NCBI GenBank assembly: GCA_027486405.1
Contig: JAIXPD010000057.1
Span: 62,001 to 126,000 of the forward strand
Length of the DNA stretch: 64,000 bases
DNA from: Azospirillum sp.
GTDB lineage: Bacteria > Pseudomonadota > Alphaproteobacteria > Azospirillales > Azospirillaceae
Direction of reading: 5' to 3'
Numbering within the stretch: the first letter of the stretch is position 1; every line of letters begins with the position of its first letter. Of this stretch, positions 1 through 8,355 are shown one piece after another. Below the pieces are notes generated by a model that ran no database searches, was not told the origin of the DNA, and saw only the letters and a program-made list of their open reading frames with translations. Position numbers and translations under genes: made by a program.

Positions 1-663
1 CCGGAGCGCGTCATCCACGCTCCCGTCCATCACCGGGCGATGATGGACGCCATCGTCGAGCGCGGCGGCATGAACCGGCGAATCGCCGCCCCCGATCCCG
101 ACCTGTCGCTGCATGGGCTGCGCGGGCGTGACGCCGTGCTGGACGTGTCGGCCCGGCAGGATGTCGGGCGTGCCTTTCTGACGGTCCGCGCCTATGGGGC
201 CGACGTGCTGCGGCGGGTGCAGGAGGAGTTGCGGACCTTGTGCCGCCACGGCTACGCCTGCGTCTATCTGGAATTGCCGCTGTCCGATCCGATGACCGCC
301 CTGTTGTGCCGGGGGTTCGAGGCGTTCGGTTTCTTTTTCGCCGGATTGCTGTTCGAGGTGGAGGGTGGCGACGCGCTGCGGTTGCAGTATCTCAACGGCG
401 CGGCGGTCAACCAGGACGACATCAAGGTCGCCTCTCCCTTTGGACAGGATTTGCTGTCCTATGTGCTGGCGGCGAAGAACGAGGTCGATTGGGCGCGGCA
501 GGACCGCCGCCGTCTGGCGGCCCCCCGCAACGGGTCGGCCAGCCCGCGCGCCCGTCGCCGCGAGGATGCCGATCCTGCGCCCGCAGACGATGCCACCGCA
601 GACGATGCCACTCCCCCGTCCACCGCCGCCCCCGCGCGGGAACGGACGGCGGCGCTGGTCTGA
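1..663 (+). CDS. 3' end of an unidentified regulatory-type protein (5' truncated)
   Basis: The reading frame is open from base 1 to the TGA at 661-663, so the gene starts before the window; the Met codons at 40 and 43 lie inside an already open frame. About 220 residues are visible. The first two-thirds is a mixed alpha/beta fold with regular hydrophobic strands (VYLELPL, FFFAGLLFEV) and a conserved-looking VHHRAMMDAI start. This resembles the GNAT-like C-terminal region that follows an RsbW-type ATPase domain in some bacterial regulators, but the resemblance is only by eye. The last 50 residues are a low-complexity Arg/Ala/Pro/Asp tail with a 15-bp tandem duplication (about 583-612, ADDATADDAT). 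The gene converges on the SulP gene with a 39-bp gap. The function is not established. Confidence 0.5.
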   Translation, partial: PERVIHAPVHHRAMMDAIVERGGMNRRIAAPDPDLSLHGLRGRDAVLDVSARQDVGRAFLTVRAYGADVLRRVQEELRTLCRHGYACVYLELPLSDPMTALLCRGFEAFGFFFAGLLFEVEGGDALRLQYLNGAAVNQDDIKVASPFGQDLLSYVLAAKNEVDWARQDRRRLAAPRNGSASPRARRREDADPAPADDATADDATPPSTAAPARERTAALV

Positions 664-702
664 GCCGCCCCCGGTCATCCCCTCGCGCCCGGCCCGCGCC
701 GC

Positions 703-2946
703 TCAGGCGTCGCTGAGGGAGGCGGTGCGCGACATGCGGCGGACCTTCTGCGTCACCTCAATGGCGACGTTGCGCAGCAGGATGAAGGAGATGGCCGGGT
801 CCAGATTGTCCAGCATGGCGATGTCGTCGGCGGTCAGCTCGTGGCACACCACCGCGCTGTCGGCCACCACGTCGGCGGAACGTGGTTCACCGGTCAGCAG
901 CGCCATTTCGCCGAACACCGCGCCGGACCGGATGGTGCCGATGCGCACGCCGTGTTCCTCGCCGGGCTGACGCCGTTCCACCCGGACCCGCCCCTTGACC
1001 AGAAAGAACTGGCTGTTGTCGGTTGATCCTTCGGTCAGGATGCGCTCGCCGGGGGCAAAGCTCAGGCGGCGCGTGGTCAACGCCAACAGATCGAACTGCG
1101 CCCGCGTCAGGCCGTACAGGCTGGGGTGGTCGGTCAGTGGGATTTCCTCGTCCGCGTCGTGGCCACCGGCCAGACGCTTGAGAAGCTGGTCTTCGGCGGC
1201 GGCCAGCGCGGTTTCCAGATCGCCATGAATCCGGCCGTCCCGTTCGGGCCGGTCATAGCCCATGTCGCGCAGCAGCACGCGCAGGCCCCGCCCCTTGGAC
1301 AGACCGGCCAGCAGCAGGGTGACGCCGGCGCGCGACAGCCGTTCGTCCAACCGGCGCAGCACCAAAACCCCGGTGCTTTCCACATCGTTGACGCGGGCCA
1401 GATCGAGAATCAGCGTTTGGCACCCGTCGGCCAGCGCCTCCGCCTGGCGGGCGAGATTTTCCGCCGACCCAAAGAAAACCGGGCCGTGCAACTCCATCAC
1501 CGCGATGGAGCCGCCATGCCGCTCCAACCGCTCCATATCCACGTCCGACCGCCCGGTTTGCGAATGCACGCGGTCGCCCCGGTAGGACCGCCGCACCACC
1601 GACACCGCCGCCCGGCGCAGATAGACGATGACGCTGGCCCCCATGCCAACGGCCAACGCCACCAGGACATCGGCGGTCGCCACCAGCAGGGCGACGACGA
1701 CGACGATGGCGAGATTCTGGATCAGCTCGGCGCGGGCCTGCGGCATCCGCGTCCGGCGCAGCAGGGTCACGAGCTGCCACGTCCAATCGTCGGGCCGCAG
1801 CACGGTGACGATCACCATGGCCGCCATCACCGACACCGGGACCAGTTCCAGCAAGGGCGACAAGCCCAGCGCGGCGGCGAGCAGCGCCAAACCGACGAAC
1901 AGGTTGGCGCGGTCGGTGCGCGCGCCGTTGTGGATGGCCACGCGGGTGTAGAGCGGCGACCCGCCCGTGACCGTGCCGCCGACCATGGCCGACAGCAGGT
2001 TCGCCCCGCCCTGGGTCAGCAGTTCCCGGCTGCTGTCGTGGCGGGCGCGCAGCAGGGCGTCCGCCGCCGCCGCGCTCAACAGCGATTGGATCGACGACAC
2101 CATGCCCAGGGTCAGGCCGGTGATGAGGATGGACGGGGCCATGGCGGCGAAGACCGGGTGGGCGATCAGATCCGCCACACCGGGCCAGGACCAGGACAGG
2201 GGCAGACCCGGCGGCGGGGCCTTCACCGCCGCGCCCAGGGGGATGGTGCCGTCGGTCATGGCCAAGGCCAGTTGATAGAGCACGGCCCCACCGATCAGGC
2301 CGACCAGCGGGCCGGGAACGACGAAGCGCCGTTCCCCCAACCGCCAGACGCCGACCGCTGCGACCATGCCCAGCGCCAAGGCCCCCGGCGTGACCGTTGC
2401 CGCGCCGGTCAGCAGCGCCCGCAGCCCCGCGCCATCGGGCAGGCCCAGCAGATAGGGCAATTGTTGGAGCAGGATGACCAGGGCAAAGCCGTTGACGAAT
2501 CCGGCGATGACCGGTTGCGGCACGAATTTCAAGGCGTCGCCCAGGCGCAGCAGGCCCAGCAGCGCTTGCGCCAACCCGGCCACGGCCAAGGCCAGCAGGG
2601 GAATGGCGATCATCGGGGCGGCGGCGATCTCCACCCCGCCCGCCGCCGCGACCTGAGCCGCCTGGGTCAGCAGCCCGCCCAGCAACGCGGCCTGGGTGGC
2701 GCGCGGCGCGTTGATCTGCAACCCGCGCCCGCCGATCACCCCGCGCAGCAGCGCGGCGACGATGGTGGCACCGAAGGCGGCCTGGATGCCCAGCGCCTGA
2801 AACCCTGCGCCCAGCGGTTGGAACACCACAAGGCCACACCCCAGAACCGCCGGCATCACGAACAGCGCGCCGACACATCCGCCGATCAGATCGCCGCGCC
2901 AGCGGCCCCATCCGGTGGACAGGACCTCATCCTTGGGTGTGGTCAT
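703..2946 (-). CDS. SulP-family anion transporter with STAS and cyclic-nucleotide-binding domains
   Basis: Inner-membrane protein of about 747 aa in three parts. An N-terminal SulP/SLC26-type bundle of hydrophobic helices (about residues 15-430) carries the family's early PAVLGCG and GRGLQINAPRATQAALL stretches. A STAS domain (about 475-590, ILDLARVNDVESTGVLVL) follows. A C-terminal cyclic-nucleotide-binding domain (about 620-740) has the phosphate-binding cassette-like GEMALLTGEPRSADVV. SulP proteins move sulfate, bicarbonate, dicarboxylates or similar anions; the substrate cannot be told here. The start at 2946 is chosen because AGGAG lies about 12 bases upstream; a longer ATG start at 2988 has no such site. 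A second protein with the same three-domain order lies at 52826-55135 but is clearly divergent in sequence. Confidence 0.88.
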   Translation of the reverse strand: MTTPKDEVLSTGWGRWRGDLIGGCVGALFVMPAVLGCGLVVFQPLGAGFQALGIQAAFGATIVAALLRGVIGGRGLQINAPRATQAALLGGLLTQAAQVAAAGGVEIAAAPMIAIPLLALAVAGLAQALLGLLRLGDALKFVPQPVIAGFVNGFALVILLQQLPYLLGLPDGAGLRALLTGAATVTPGALALGMVAAVGVWRLGERRFVVPGPLVGLIGGAVLYQLALAMTDGTIPLGAAVKAPPPGLPLSWSWPGVADLIAHPVFAAMAPSILITGLTLGMVSSIQSLLSAAAADALLRARHDSSRELLTQGGANLLSAMVGGTVTGGSPLYTRVAIHNGARTDRANLFVGLALLAAALGLSPLLELVPVSVMAAMVIVTVLRPDDWTWQLVTLLRRTRMPQARAELIQNLAIVVVVALLVATADVLVALAVGMGASVIVYLRRAAVSVVRRSYRGDRVHSQTGRSDVDMERLERHGGSIAVMELHGPVFFGSAENLARQAEALADGCQTLILDLARVNDVESTGVLVLRRLDERLSRAGVTLLLAGLSKGRGLRVLLRDMGYDRPERDGRIHGDLETALAAAEDQLLKRLAGGHDADEEIPLTDHPSLYGLTRAQFDLLALTTRRLSFAPGERILTEGSTDNSQFFLVKGRVRVERRQPGEEHGVRIGTIRSGAVFGEMALLTGEPRSADVVADSAVVCHELTADDIAMLDNLDPAISFILLRNVAIEVTQKVRRMSRTASLSDA

Positions 2947-3441
2947 GACGGCTTTCGCTCCTGAACCGGCTCCAACATGGCCCGCCATCCACCCTGGCCC
3001 ACCGTGGGGGGGGGATGGTCACGCATTATAGCGAAGCCAAGGTCCCATCACACCCAAAACGGATTTCACGTTTGACTTATTCGCTAAAAAAATACAAAAA
3101 CTCGGGCAAAACCCGGTCCTATCCACGCGACAAAACGACCACGCAGCGCCAAAACGACCACGTATGCGTGTGTTTCGATCCAACATCCATCGTGTCGCGG
3201 CGATATGATTTGTTCTGGCTGGTCGTCTTGAAAGTTATTTTCCGTAAAAACCAAAAAATTGAAACTCACATTATCATATTGTTTTTTGCTGTTTAAATTC
3301 TGAAACAAACATTTCTGATCGGACGGATGAATCAATCTGTGATTTGACAGAAACAAACCTGTAACCATTTGATTCTTTCCGTTTTCGAGAAATTCAAATA
3401 TGCACCACCCTTAAAGCGTTTTTTCGTGTGAGGGTGGCTTC
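2947..3441. promoter_or_regulatory. AT-rich intergenic region upstream of the NRPS/PKS operon
   Basis: This 495-bp region separates the SulP gene (leaving leftwards) from the megasynthase operon (leaving rightwards). From about 3040 to 3420 it is far richer in A+T than the coding DNA around it. It contains a 13-bp exact direct repeat (3131-3143 and 3150-3162), a short GC hairpin (about 3103-3115), two copies of GAAACAAAC about 48 bp apart (about 3302 and 3350), and a TTGACA hexamer at 3344-3349. The TTGACA has only a weak -10-like TTTGAT 18 bp downstream. Short frames on either strand here have no ribosome-binding site or recognisable product. The region is most likely promoter and operator DNA for one or both flanking transcription units. 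Confidence 0.5.
3131..3162 (+). repeat. 13-bp direct repeat, possible regulator-binding site
   Basis: CAAAACGACCACG occurs at 3131-3143 and again, identical, at 3150-3162. The 19-bp start-to-start spacing is close to two helical turns and would place both copies on one face of the DNA. It lies about 280 bp before the GTG start of the first megasynthase. A role as tandem operator half-sites is inference; no regulator gene lies next to it. Confidence 0.4.
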
Positions 3442-6400
3442 GTGCAGCACGCGACATCGACCGGTTCCTCCTCCGCCGATCATCGCTCCCCCAGCCTGTG
3501 GGAGGTGGGAGAGTCCTTGCCGCCCGGTTTCGGCGATTTTGCGGTGTCGGCGCGCTGCCTGACGGTTCAGTCGGACCGGGGGGCGGCGCTGGCGGTGGTG
3601 GAGCGCGATGGCGCGCGTCGGTTGGATCACGCGTCGTTGGCCGATCGCGCCCGGCGCTGGGCGCGCCGCCTGCGGGCCATGGGCCTGCCGCCCGGCGCGC
3701 CGGTGGGGCTGTGCGCGGCGGCGGATCTGGCGATTCCCATTGGGTTTCTGGCGATCTTGGAGGCGGGCGGCGCGGTGGTCCCGCTGGATCCGGCCCTGCC
3801 CGCCGACCGGCTGCGCGCCATGACCGCCGCGTTGGGCTGCCACCACATCCTGACGACCGCCGACACGGCCCCCCTGTTCGACGACACGATGTCACGGCTG
3901 GATCTGGCTGAGACGCCGGACGACGCCCCGATTTCCGATGATGGCCGCCCGGATCATGACCCCGACCGGGTGGCGGTGATCTACCACACCTCCGGCTCGA
4001 CCGGGCGGCCCAAGCCGGTGGCCTTGCCGCACCGAGCGATCAGCGCGCGGCTGCGCTCCATGGTCGATTGGTTTGGCGTCACCGCTGACGATGTGGTGTG
4101 CGCCGGGTCCACCCTGGCCTTTGACCCATTCCTGCAACAGATGTTCTTCCCGCTGCTGGCGGGCGGAACCCTGTGGCTGCCCGACCGTCACGCCTTGCTG
4201 GATCCGGCGCTGTTCTGGGATCAGGCGGCGCGCTTGGGCGTCACCCATCTGAACTTCGTGCCGTCTCAGATGGAGGCGCTGTTGCGCCGCCCGCCGCCGG
4301 ATGGCCTGCCCAGACTGCGCCGCATCGTGATGGGGGGAGAGCGGATGCCGCCCGACCTGCCCGCCCGCATCACCGCCGCGCTGGGGCCGGTGGCGGTTTA
4401 CAACATGTACGGCCCGACCGAGGCAACGGTGGACGCCACCGGCTGGCGCGCCGATCCGGCGGTGAGCGACCGCGACGTTCCCATCGGCGCGCCGCTGCCC
4501 GGTTGCCGCGTGCGCATCCTGAACGCCGCGCTGGAGCGGGTCCCGGTGGGCGAGGTTGGGGAGCTGTGCATCGGCGGGGCCGGTCTGGCGCTGAGCTATC
4601 TGGGGATGGCGGAGGCGACGGCCAACGCCTTTGTCGCCGACCCCTTCGGCGCGCCGGGGGATCGCCTGTACCGCACCGGCGATCAGGCCCGTTGGTTGCC
4701 TGATGGCCAGATCGCCTTTCTCGGTCGTCAGGATGAACAGGTGAAGATTCGCGGCCAGCGCATCGAGTTGGGGGAGGTCGAGGCCGCCTTGCGCGCCGCC
4801 CCCGGCGTGACGCTCGCCGTTGTCAGCAAATGGGACGACGCCCCCGGTGGTGCGGCGCTGCTCGCCCACCTCACCGCGACACCGGGCGGCGAAGCGCCGG
4901 AGCCGGAGGCCCTGCGCCGTTGGCTGGCCGAACGCCTGCCCGCCGCCGCCGTGCCTGCGCACATCCTGGTGCTCGACGCGCTGCCGACGCTGCCCTCGGG
5001 CAAGATCGACCGAAAGGCGCTGCCCCGGCCCGCCCTTGCGGCCTCCAAACCGGATGCGGCCCCATCAACCAGCGACGCCGCGTCGTTCGAGCGGCGCATC
5101 GCCGCCGTCTGGGCCGATCTGTTGGGCCGTCCGTCGGTGGACGTCACCGCCAACCTGTTCGAGATGGGCGCGCATTCCCTGCATGTGCCGCGCGCCCTCA
5201 TCGCCATCGAGGAGGCGACCGGCCAACGCCTGAGCGCCGTCGATCTGTTCCGCTTCCCCAGCGTCGCCGCGCTTGCCCGCCATATGGCAGGGGGTGACAC
5301 CCCGCACCGGCCCGCCGCCGCCCGTCGCCGTGCGTTGGCGGGGGAGGAGGATCACGCCGTCGCCATCGTCGGCATGGCCTTCCGCTTTCCCGGTGCCGCC
5401 GACCGCGCGGCCTTCTGGGACGCGATGATGGCGGGAGCGGACGCGGTGCGCCGCCGTGATCCCGCAAGCCTGCGGGCGGAGGGCGCGCCCGCCGCTCTGG
5501 TCGATCACCCGGATTTCATCGCGGCGCACGCCGCCATCGACGGCACCGACCGGTTTGACCCGGCTCCCTTCGGTTACAGCCACGGCGAGGCGGCGGAGAT
5601 CGACCCGCAACAGCGCCTGTTGCTGCAATTGGCGTGGCACGCGCTGGAGGATGCGGCCTGCGACCCGGAGGAGGATGGGCCGGTTGGCGTGTTCGCCGGG
5701 GTGGGCTTCAACAGCTATCTCGTGGACAATCTGCGCGACCGGCTGGGCGTGGCGGGCGGGAGCGACCGTTTTTCCGCCGTCGTCGGTGTGGACAAGGATT
5801 TCGCCGCCACCCGCATCGCCTACAAGCTGGGGTTGACCGGCCCGGCGATGACGGTCAACAGCGCCTGTTCCACCGCCCTGTCCGTCACCGTCGCGGCGGT
5901 GGACAGCCTGCGCGCCGGGCGGTGCCGGGTGGTGCTGGCCGGGGCGGCGTCGCTGGGCATGTTCTCCCCCTTCGGCCACATCCACGCCGACGGCGGCATC
6001 GCCTCGCGCGCCGGGCGGTGCCGCCCGTTCGACGCGCAGGCCGACGGCGTGGTCGCCGGGGCCGGGGCGGCGGTGCTGGTGCTGAAGCGGTTGGGCGACG
6101 CGCGCGCCGACGGCGACCGCGTCCACGCGGTGATCCGGGGCATCGGCATCGCCAACGACGGCGCGGGCAAGGCCGCCTTTTCCGCCCCGTCGGTCGATGG
6201 TCAGGCCGCCGCGATCGCCCAGGCGCTGGACGATGCGGGCGTGGAGCCGGGCCAGATCGGCTTTGTCGAGGGGCATGGAACCGCCACCCCGCTGGGCGAC
6301 CCGATCGAGGTGGCCGCGCTCAACCTTGCCTATCGCGGGGCCTATCGCGGGGCGGAGCCGGGCAGCCTGTTGCTGGGGTCGGTCTTGTTGGGGTCGGTCA

Positions 6401-8355
6401 AGGGGACCATCGGCCATCTCGACGCCGCCGCCGGCATGGCCGGGCTGGTCAAGGCCGCGCTGGTGCTGGAGCGGGGGATCGTGCCGCCCACCGCCCATTT
6501 CACCAGCCCCAACCCGCGCATCCCCTTCGCCGAGGGGCCGTTCCGCGTCAACGGTCAACCGGAACCCTTCCCCGGCCCGGCGGATCGTCCGCGTCTGGCC
6601 GGGGTCAGCGGCTTTGGCATGGGCGGAACCAACATCCACGCCATCCTGTCCGCCGCACCGGTGGATGGGCCTGCCGAGGCAACCGCCCAAACCCCAACCG
6701 ACACCGCCCCGGTTCTGCTGACCCTGTCCGCTGCCACGCCCGACGCGCTCGACCGTTTGACCGATGCCCTGGCAACGGATCTGGAGGGTGGCGATGGGCG
6801 CAGGCTGGCCGATGTGGCCGGGTCGCTCGCCCGTCGCCGCCCGTTGCGCCACCGCCGCGCGCTGGTCGCCACCACCCCGGCGCAGGCCGCCAACGCCTTG
6901 CGGGCGGGCGCGACGGTGGGCGAGGTGGCGCGGGGTGTCGCCACCGCCTTTCTCTTCCCCGGCCAGGGCGCGCAGCAGGCCGGGATGGCCCGCGACCTGG
7001 ACATTGCCGTTCCCGCCTTCCGCGACGTGATCGACGCGGCCGACCGCGCGCTGCGCGGCGGTCCGGCGGAGGGGCTGCGTGCCCTGCTGCTGGCCGATCC
7101 CGCCGACGCGCGGGCCACGGCGGCTTTGTCGGAAACGCTGCTGACCCAACCGGCGCTGTTCGTCACCGAATACGCCACCGCCCGCGCGCTGGAATCGTTG
7201 GGTTTGCGCGCCAACGCGCTGATCGGCCACAGCGTGGGCGAGTATGTCGCCGCCTGTCTGGGCGGGGTGATGGGGTTCGACGACGCCCTGCGGCTGGTCG
7301 CCGCGCGCGGGCGGCTGATGGCGACGGCCCCGCGCGGGGCGATGCTGGCGATTTCCCTGCCGGAGGCGGAGGTTTTGCCGCTGCTGGGCCAATCCGGGGC
7401 CGATCTGGCGGCGGTCAACGCCCCGCGCCAATGCGTGGCGGCGGGGACGGAGGCGCAGATCGCCGCGCTGGCGGCGCTGGTCACGGGGTTGGGCAAGCCG
7501 TCGCGGCGGCTGGTGGTGTCGCACGCCTTCCATTCCGCCCTGATGGATCCGATTTTGGACGCCTTCGCCGAGGAACTGGCGCGCACGCCGCTGGCGGCCC
7601 CGACCGTGCCGATCCTGTCCAACGTCAGTGGCGATTGGCTGCGGGCGGAGGAGGCGACCGACCCGGCTTATTGGGTGCGCCACCTGCGCGGGACCGTGCG
7701 CTTTGCCGATGGGCTGCGCCGCCTGATCGACGCCGACCCCACCCGCTTGCTGGTGGAGGCCGGACCCGGCTCCACCCTGATCCGGCTGGCCCGTGGCGCT
7801 GGCGCGGGGGAGGCGCAGGCCATCGCCGCCCTGCCCCTGACACCCGAACCGGGGGAGGGACGCGATGGCCATACCGCCCTGCTCGACGCCGTGGGTCGCG
7901 TCTGGTCGGCGGGTGGGACCATCGATCGCAAGGCGGCGGCGGGCGGTGCGACCCGCCGGATGGCGCTGCCGCCCTACCCCTTCGCCGCGATCCGGCTGTG
8001 GATCGAGCCGAACGCGGTTGCAGCGGCTTCCGACCATGGACCGACACCGCCACCCCAGCCGACGCCCGAACCTCCGGCCACCGTCGGCGGGCGCGAAGCG
8101 GTGATCGCCGAGGTGTGGCGCGACGTGTTGGGCGTGCCCCAGGTCGGGCCGGAGGATGATTTCCTGGCCTTGGGCGGGGATTCCCTGATCGCCGTGCGCA
8201 TCGCCACCCGGCTGCGCGCGCGGCTGGGGTGCGAGGTGGCGGCCAGCGCCCTGTTCCGGGGCGGAACCGTCGCCGGGTTGGCCCGCCTGTTGGGCGGTGA
8301 TGAGCAAAAGGCTGAGGCGCAAGAGATCGGCGCGCGTGAAGAGGGATGGCTGTGA
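3442..8355 (+). CDS. Hybrid NRPS/PKS loading protein: A-PCP-KS-AT-ACP
   Basis: 1637-aa megasynthase starting at GTG 3442 with GAGGGTGG just upstream. Domains by nucleotide position: adenylation (about 3540-5050, A3 motif TSGSTGRPKPV, A10 PSGKIDRKAL); peptidyl carrier (Ser codon 5176 in MGAHSL); ketosynthase (about 5350-6660, Cys codon 5866 in NSACSTAL, His in EGHGTAT and KGTIGHLD); acyltransferase (about 6940-7830, Ser codon 7231 in GHSVGEY, HAFH motif typical of malonyl-CoA selection); acyl carrier (Ser codon 8182 in LGGDSL). With no condensation domain, the A-PCP pair should load the starter amino acid. KS-AT-ACP then adds one malonate with no reduction. The ten-residue specificity code read by eye is DPQNVGMVDK, which I cannot assign; Asp235 argues for an alpha-amino acid. 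Odd points: Pro replaces the last Gly of the A3 motif, and two short tandem duplications sit before the second KS His. The gene overlaps the next one. Confidence 0.93.
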   Translation: MQHATSTGSSSADHRSPSLWEVGESLPPGFGDFAVSARCLTVQSDRGAALAVVERDGARRLDHASLADRARRWARRLRAMGLPPGAPVGLCAAADLAIPIGFLAILEAGGAVVPLDPALPADRLRAMTAALGCHHILTTADTAPLFDDTMSRLDLAETPDDAPISDDGRPDHDPDRVAVIYHTSGSTGRPKPVALPHRAISARLRSMVDWFGVTADDVVCAGSTLAFDPFLQQMFFPLLAGGTLWLPDRHALLDPALFWDQAARLGVTHLNFVPSQMEALLRRPPPDGLPRLRRIVMGGERMPPDLPARITAALGPVAVYNMYGPTEATVDATGWRADPAVSDRDVPIGAPLPGCRVRILNAALERVPVGEVGELCIGGAGLALSYLGMAEATANAFVADPFGAPGDRLYRTGDQARWLPDGQIAFLGRQDEQVKIRGQRIELGEVEAALRAAPGVTLAVVSKWDDAPGGAALLAHLTATPGGEAPEPEALRRWLAERLPAAAVPAHILVLDALPTLPSGKIDRKALPRPALAASKPDAAPSTSDAASFERRIAAVWADLLGRPSVDVTANLFEMGAHSLHVPRALIAIEEATGQRLSAVDLFRFPSVAALARHMAGGDTPHRPAAARRRALAGEEDHAVAIVGMAFRFPGAADRAAFWDAMMAGADAVRRRDPASLRAEGAPAALVDHPDFIAAHAAIDGTDRFDPAPFGYSHGEAAEIDPQQRLLLQLAWHALEDAACDPEEDGPVGVFAGVGFNSYLVDNLRDRLGVAGGSDRFSAVVGVDKDFAATRIAYKLGLTGPAMTVNSACSTALSVTVAAVDSLRAGRCRVVLAGAASLGMFSPFGHIHADGGIASRAGRCRPFDAQADGVVAGAGAAVLVLKRLGDARADGDRVHAVIRGIGIANDGAGKAAFSAPSVDGQAAAIAQALDDAGVEPGQIGFVEGHGTATPLGDPIEVAALNLAYRGAYRGAEPGSLLLGSVLLGSVKGTIGHLDAAAGMAGLVKAALVLERGIVPPTAHFTSPNPRIPFAEGPFRVNGQPEPFPGPADRPRLAGVSGFGMGGTNIHAILSAAPVDGPAEATAQTPTDTAPVLLTLSAATPDALDRLTDALATDLEGGDGRRLADVAGSLARRRPLRHRRALVATTPAQAANALRAGATVGEVARGVATAFLFPGQGAQQAGMARDLDIAVPAFRDVIDAADRALRGGPAEGLRALLLADPADARATAALSETLLTQPALFVTEYATARALESLGLRANALIGHSVGEYVAACLGGVMGFDDALRLVAARGRLMATAPRGAMLAISLPEAEVLPLLGQSGADLAAVNAPRQCVAAGTEAQIAALAALVTGLGKPSRRLVVSHAFHSALMDPILDAFAEELARTPLAAPTVPILSNVSGDWLRAEEATDPAYWVRHLRGTVRFADGLRRLIDADPTRLLVEAGPGSTLIRLARGAGAGEAQAIAALPLTPEPGEGRDGHTALLDAVGRVWSAGGTIDRKAAAGGATRRMALPPYPFAAIRLWIEPNAVAAASDHGPTPPPQPTPEPPATVGGREAVIAEVWRDVLGVPQVGPEDDFLALGGDSLIAVRIATRLRARLGCEVAASALFRGGTVAGLARLLGGDEQKAEAQEIGAREEGWL

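Noticed and set aside
3085..3118. A small GC hairpin next to an A/T run, which would read as a leftward terminator
   Set aside because: The stem is only about four base pairs and no leftward transcript is expected to end there.
3015..3368. Two frames of about 93 codons (one on each strand) in the AT-rich region before the cluster
   Set aside because: They have no ribosome-binding site and no recognisable product, and they overlap the direct repeat and promoter-like sequences.
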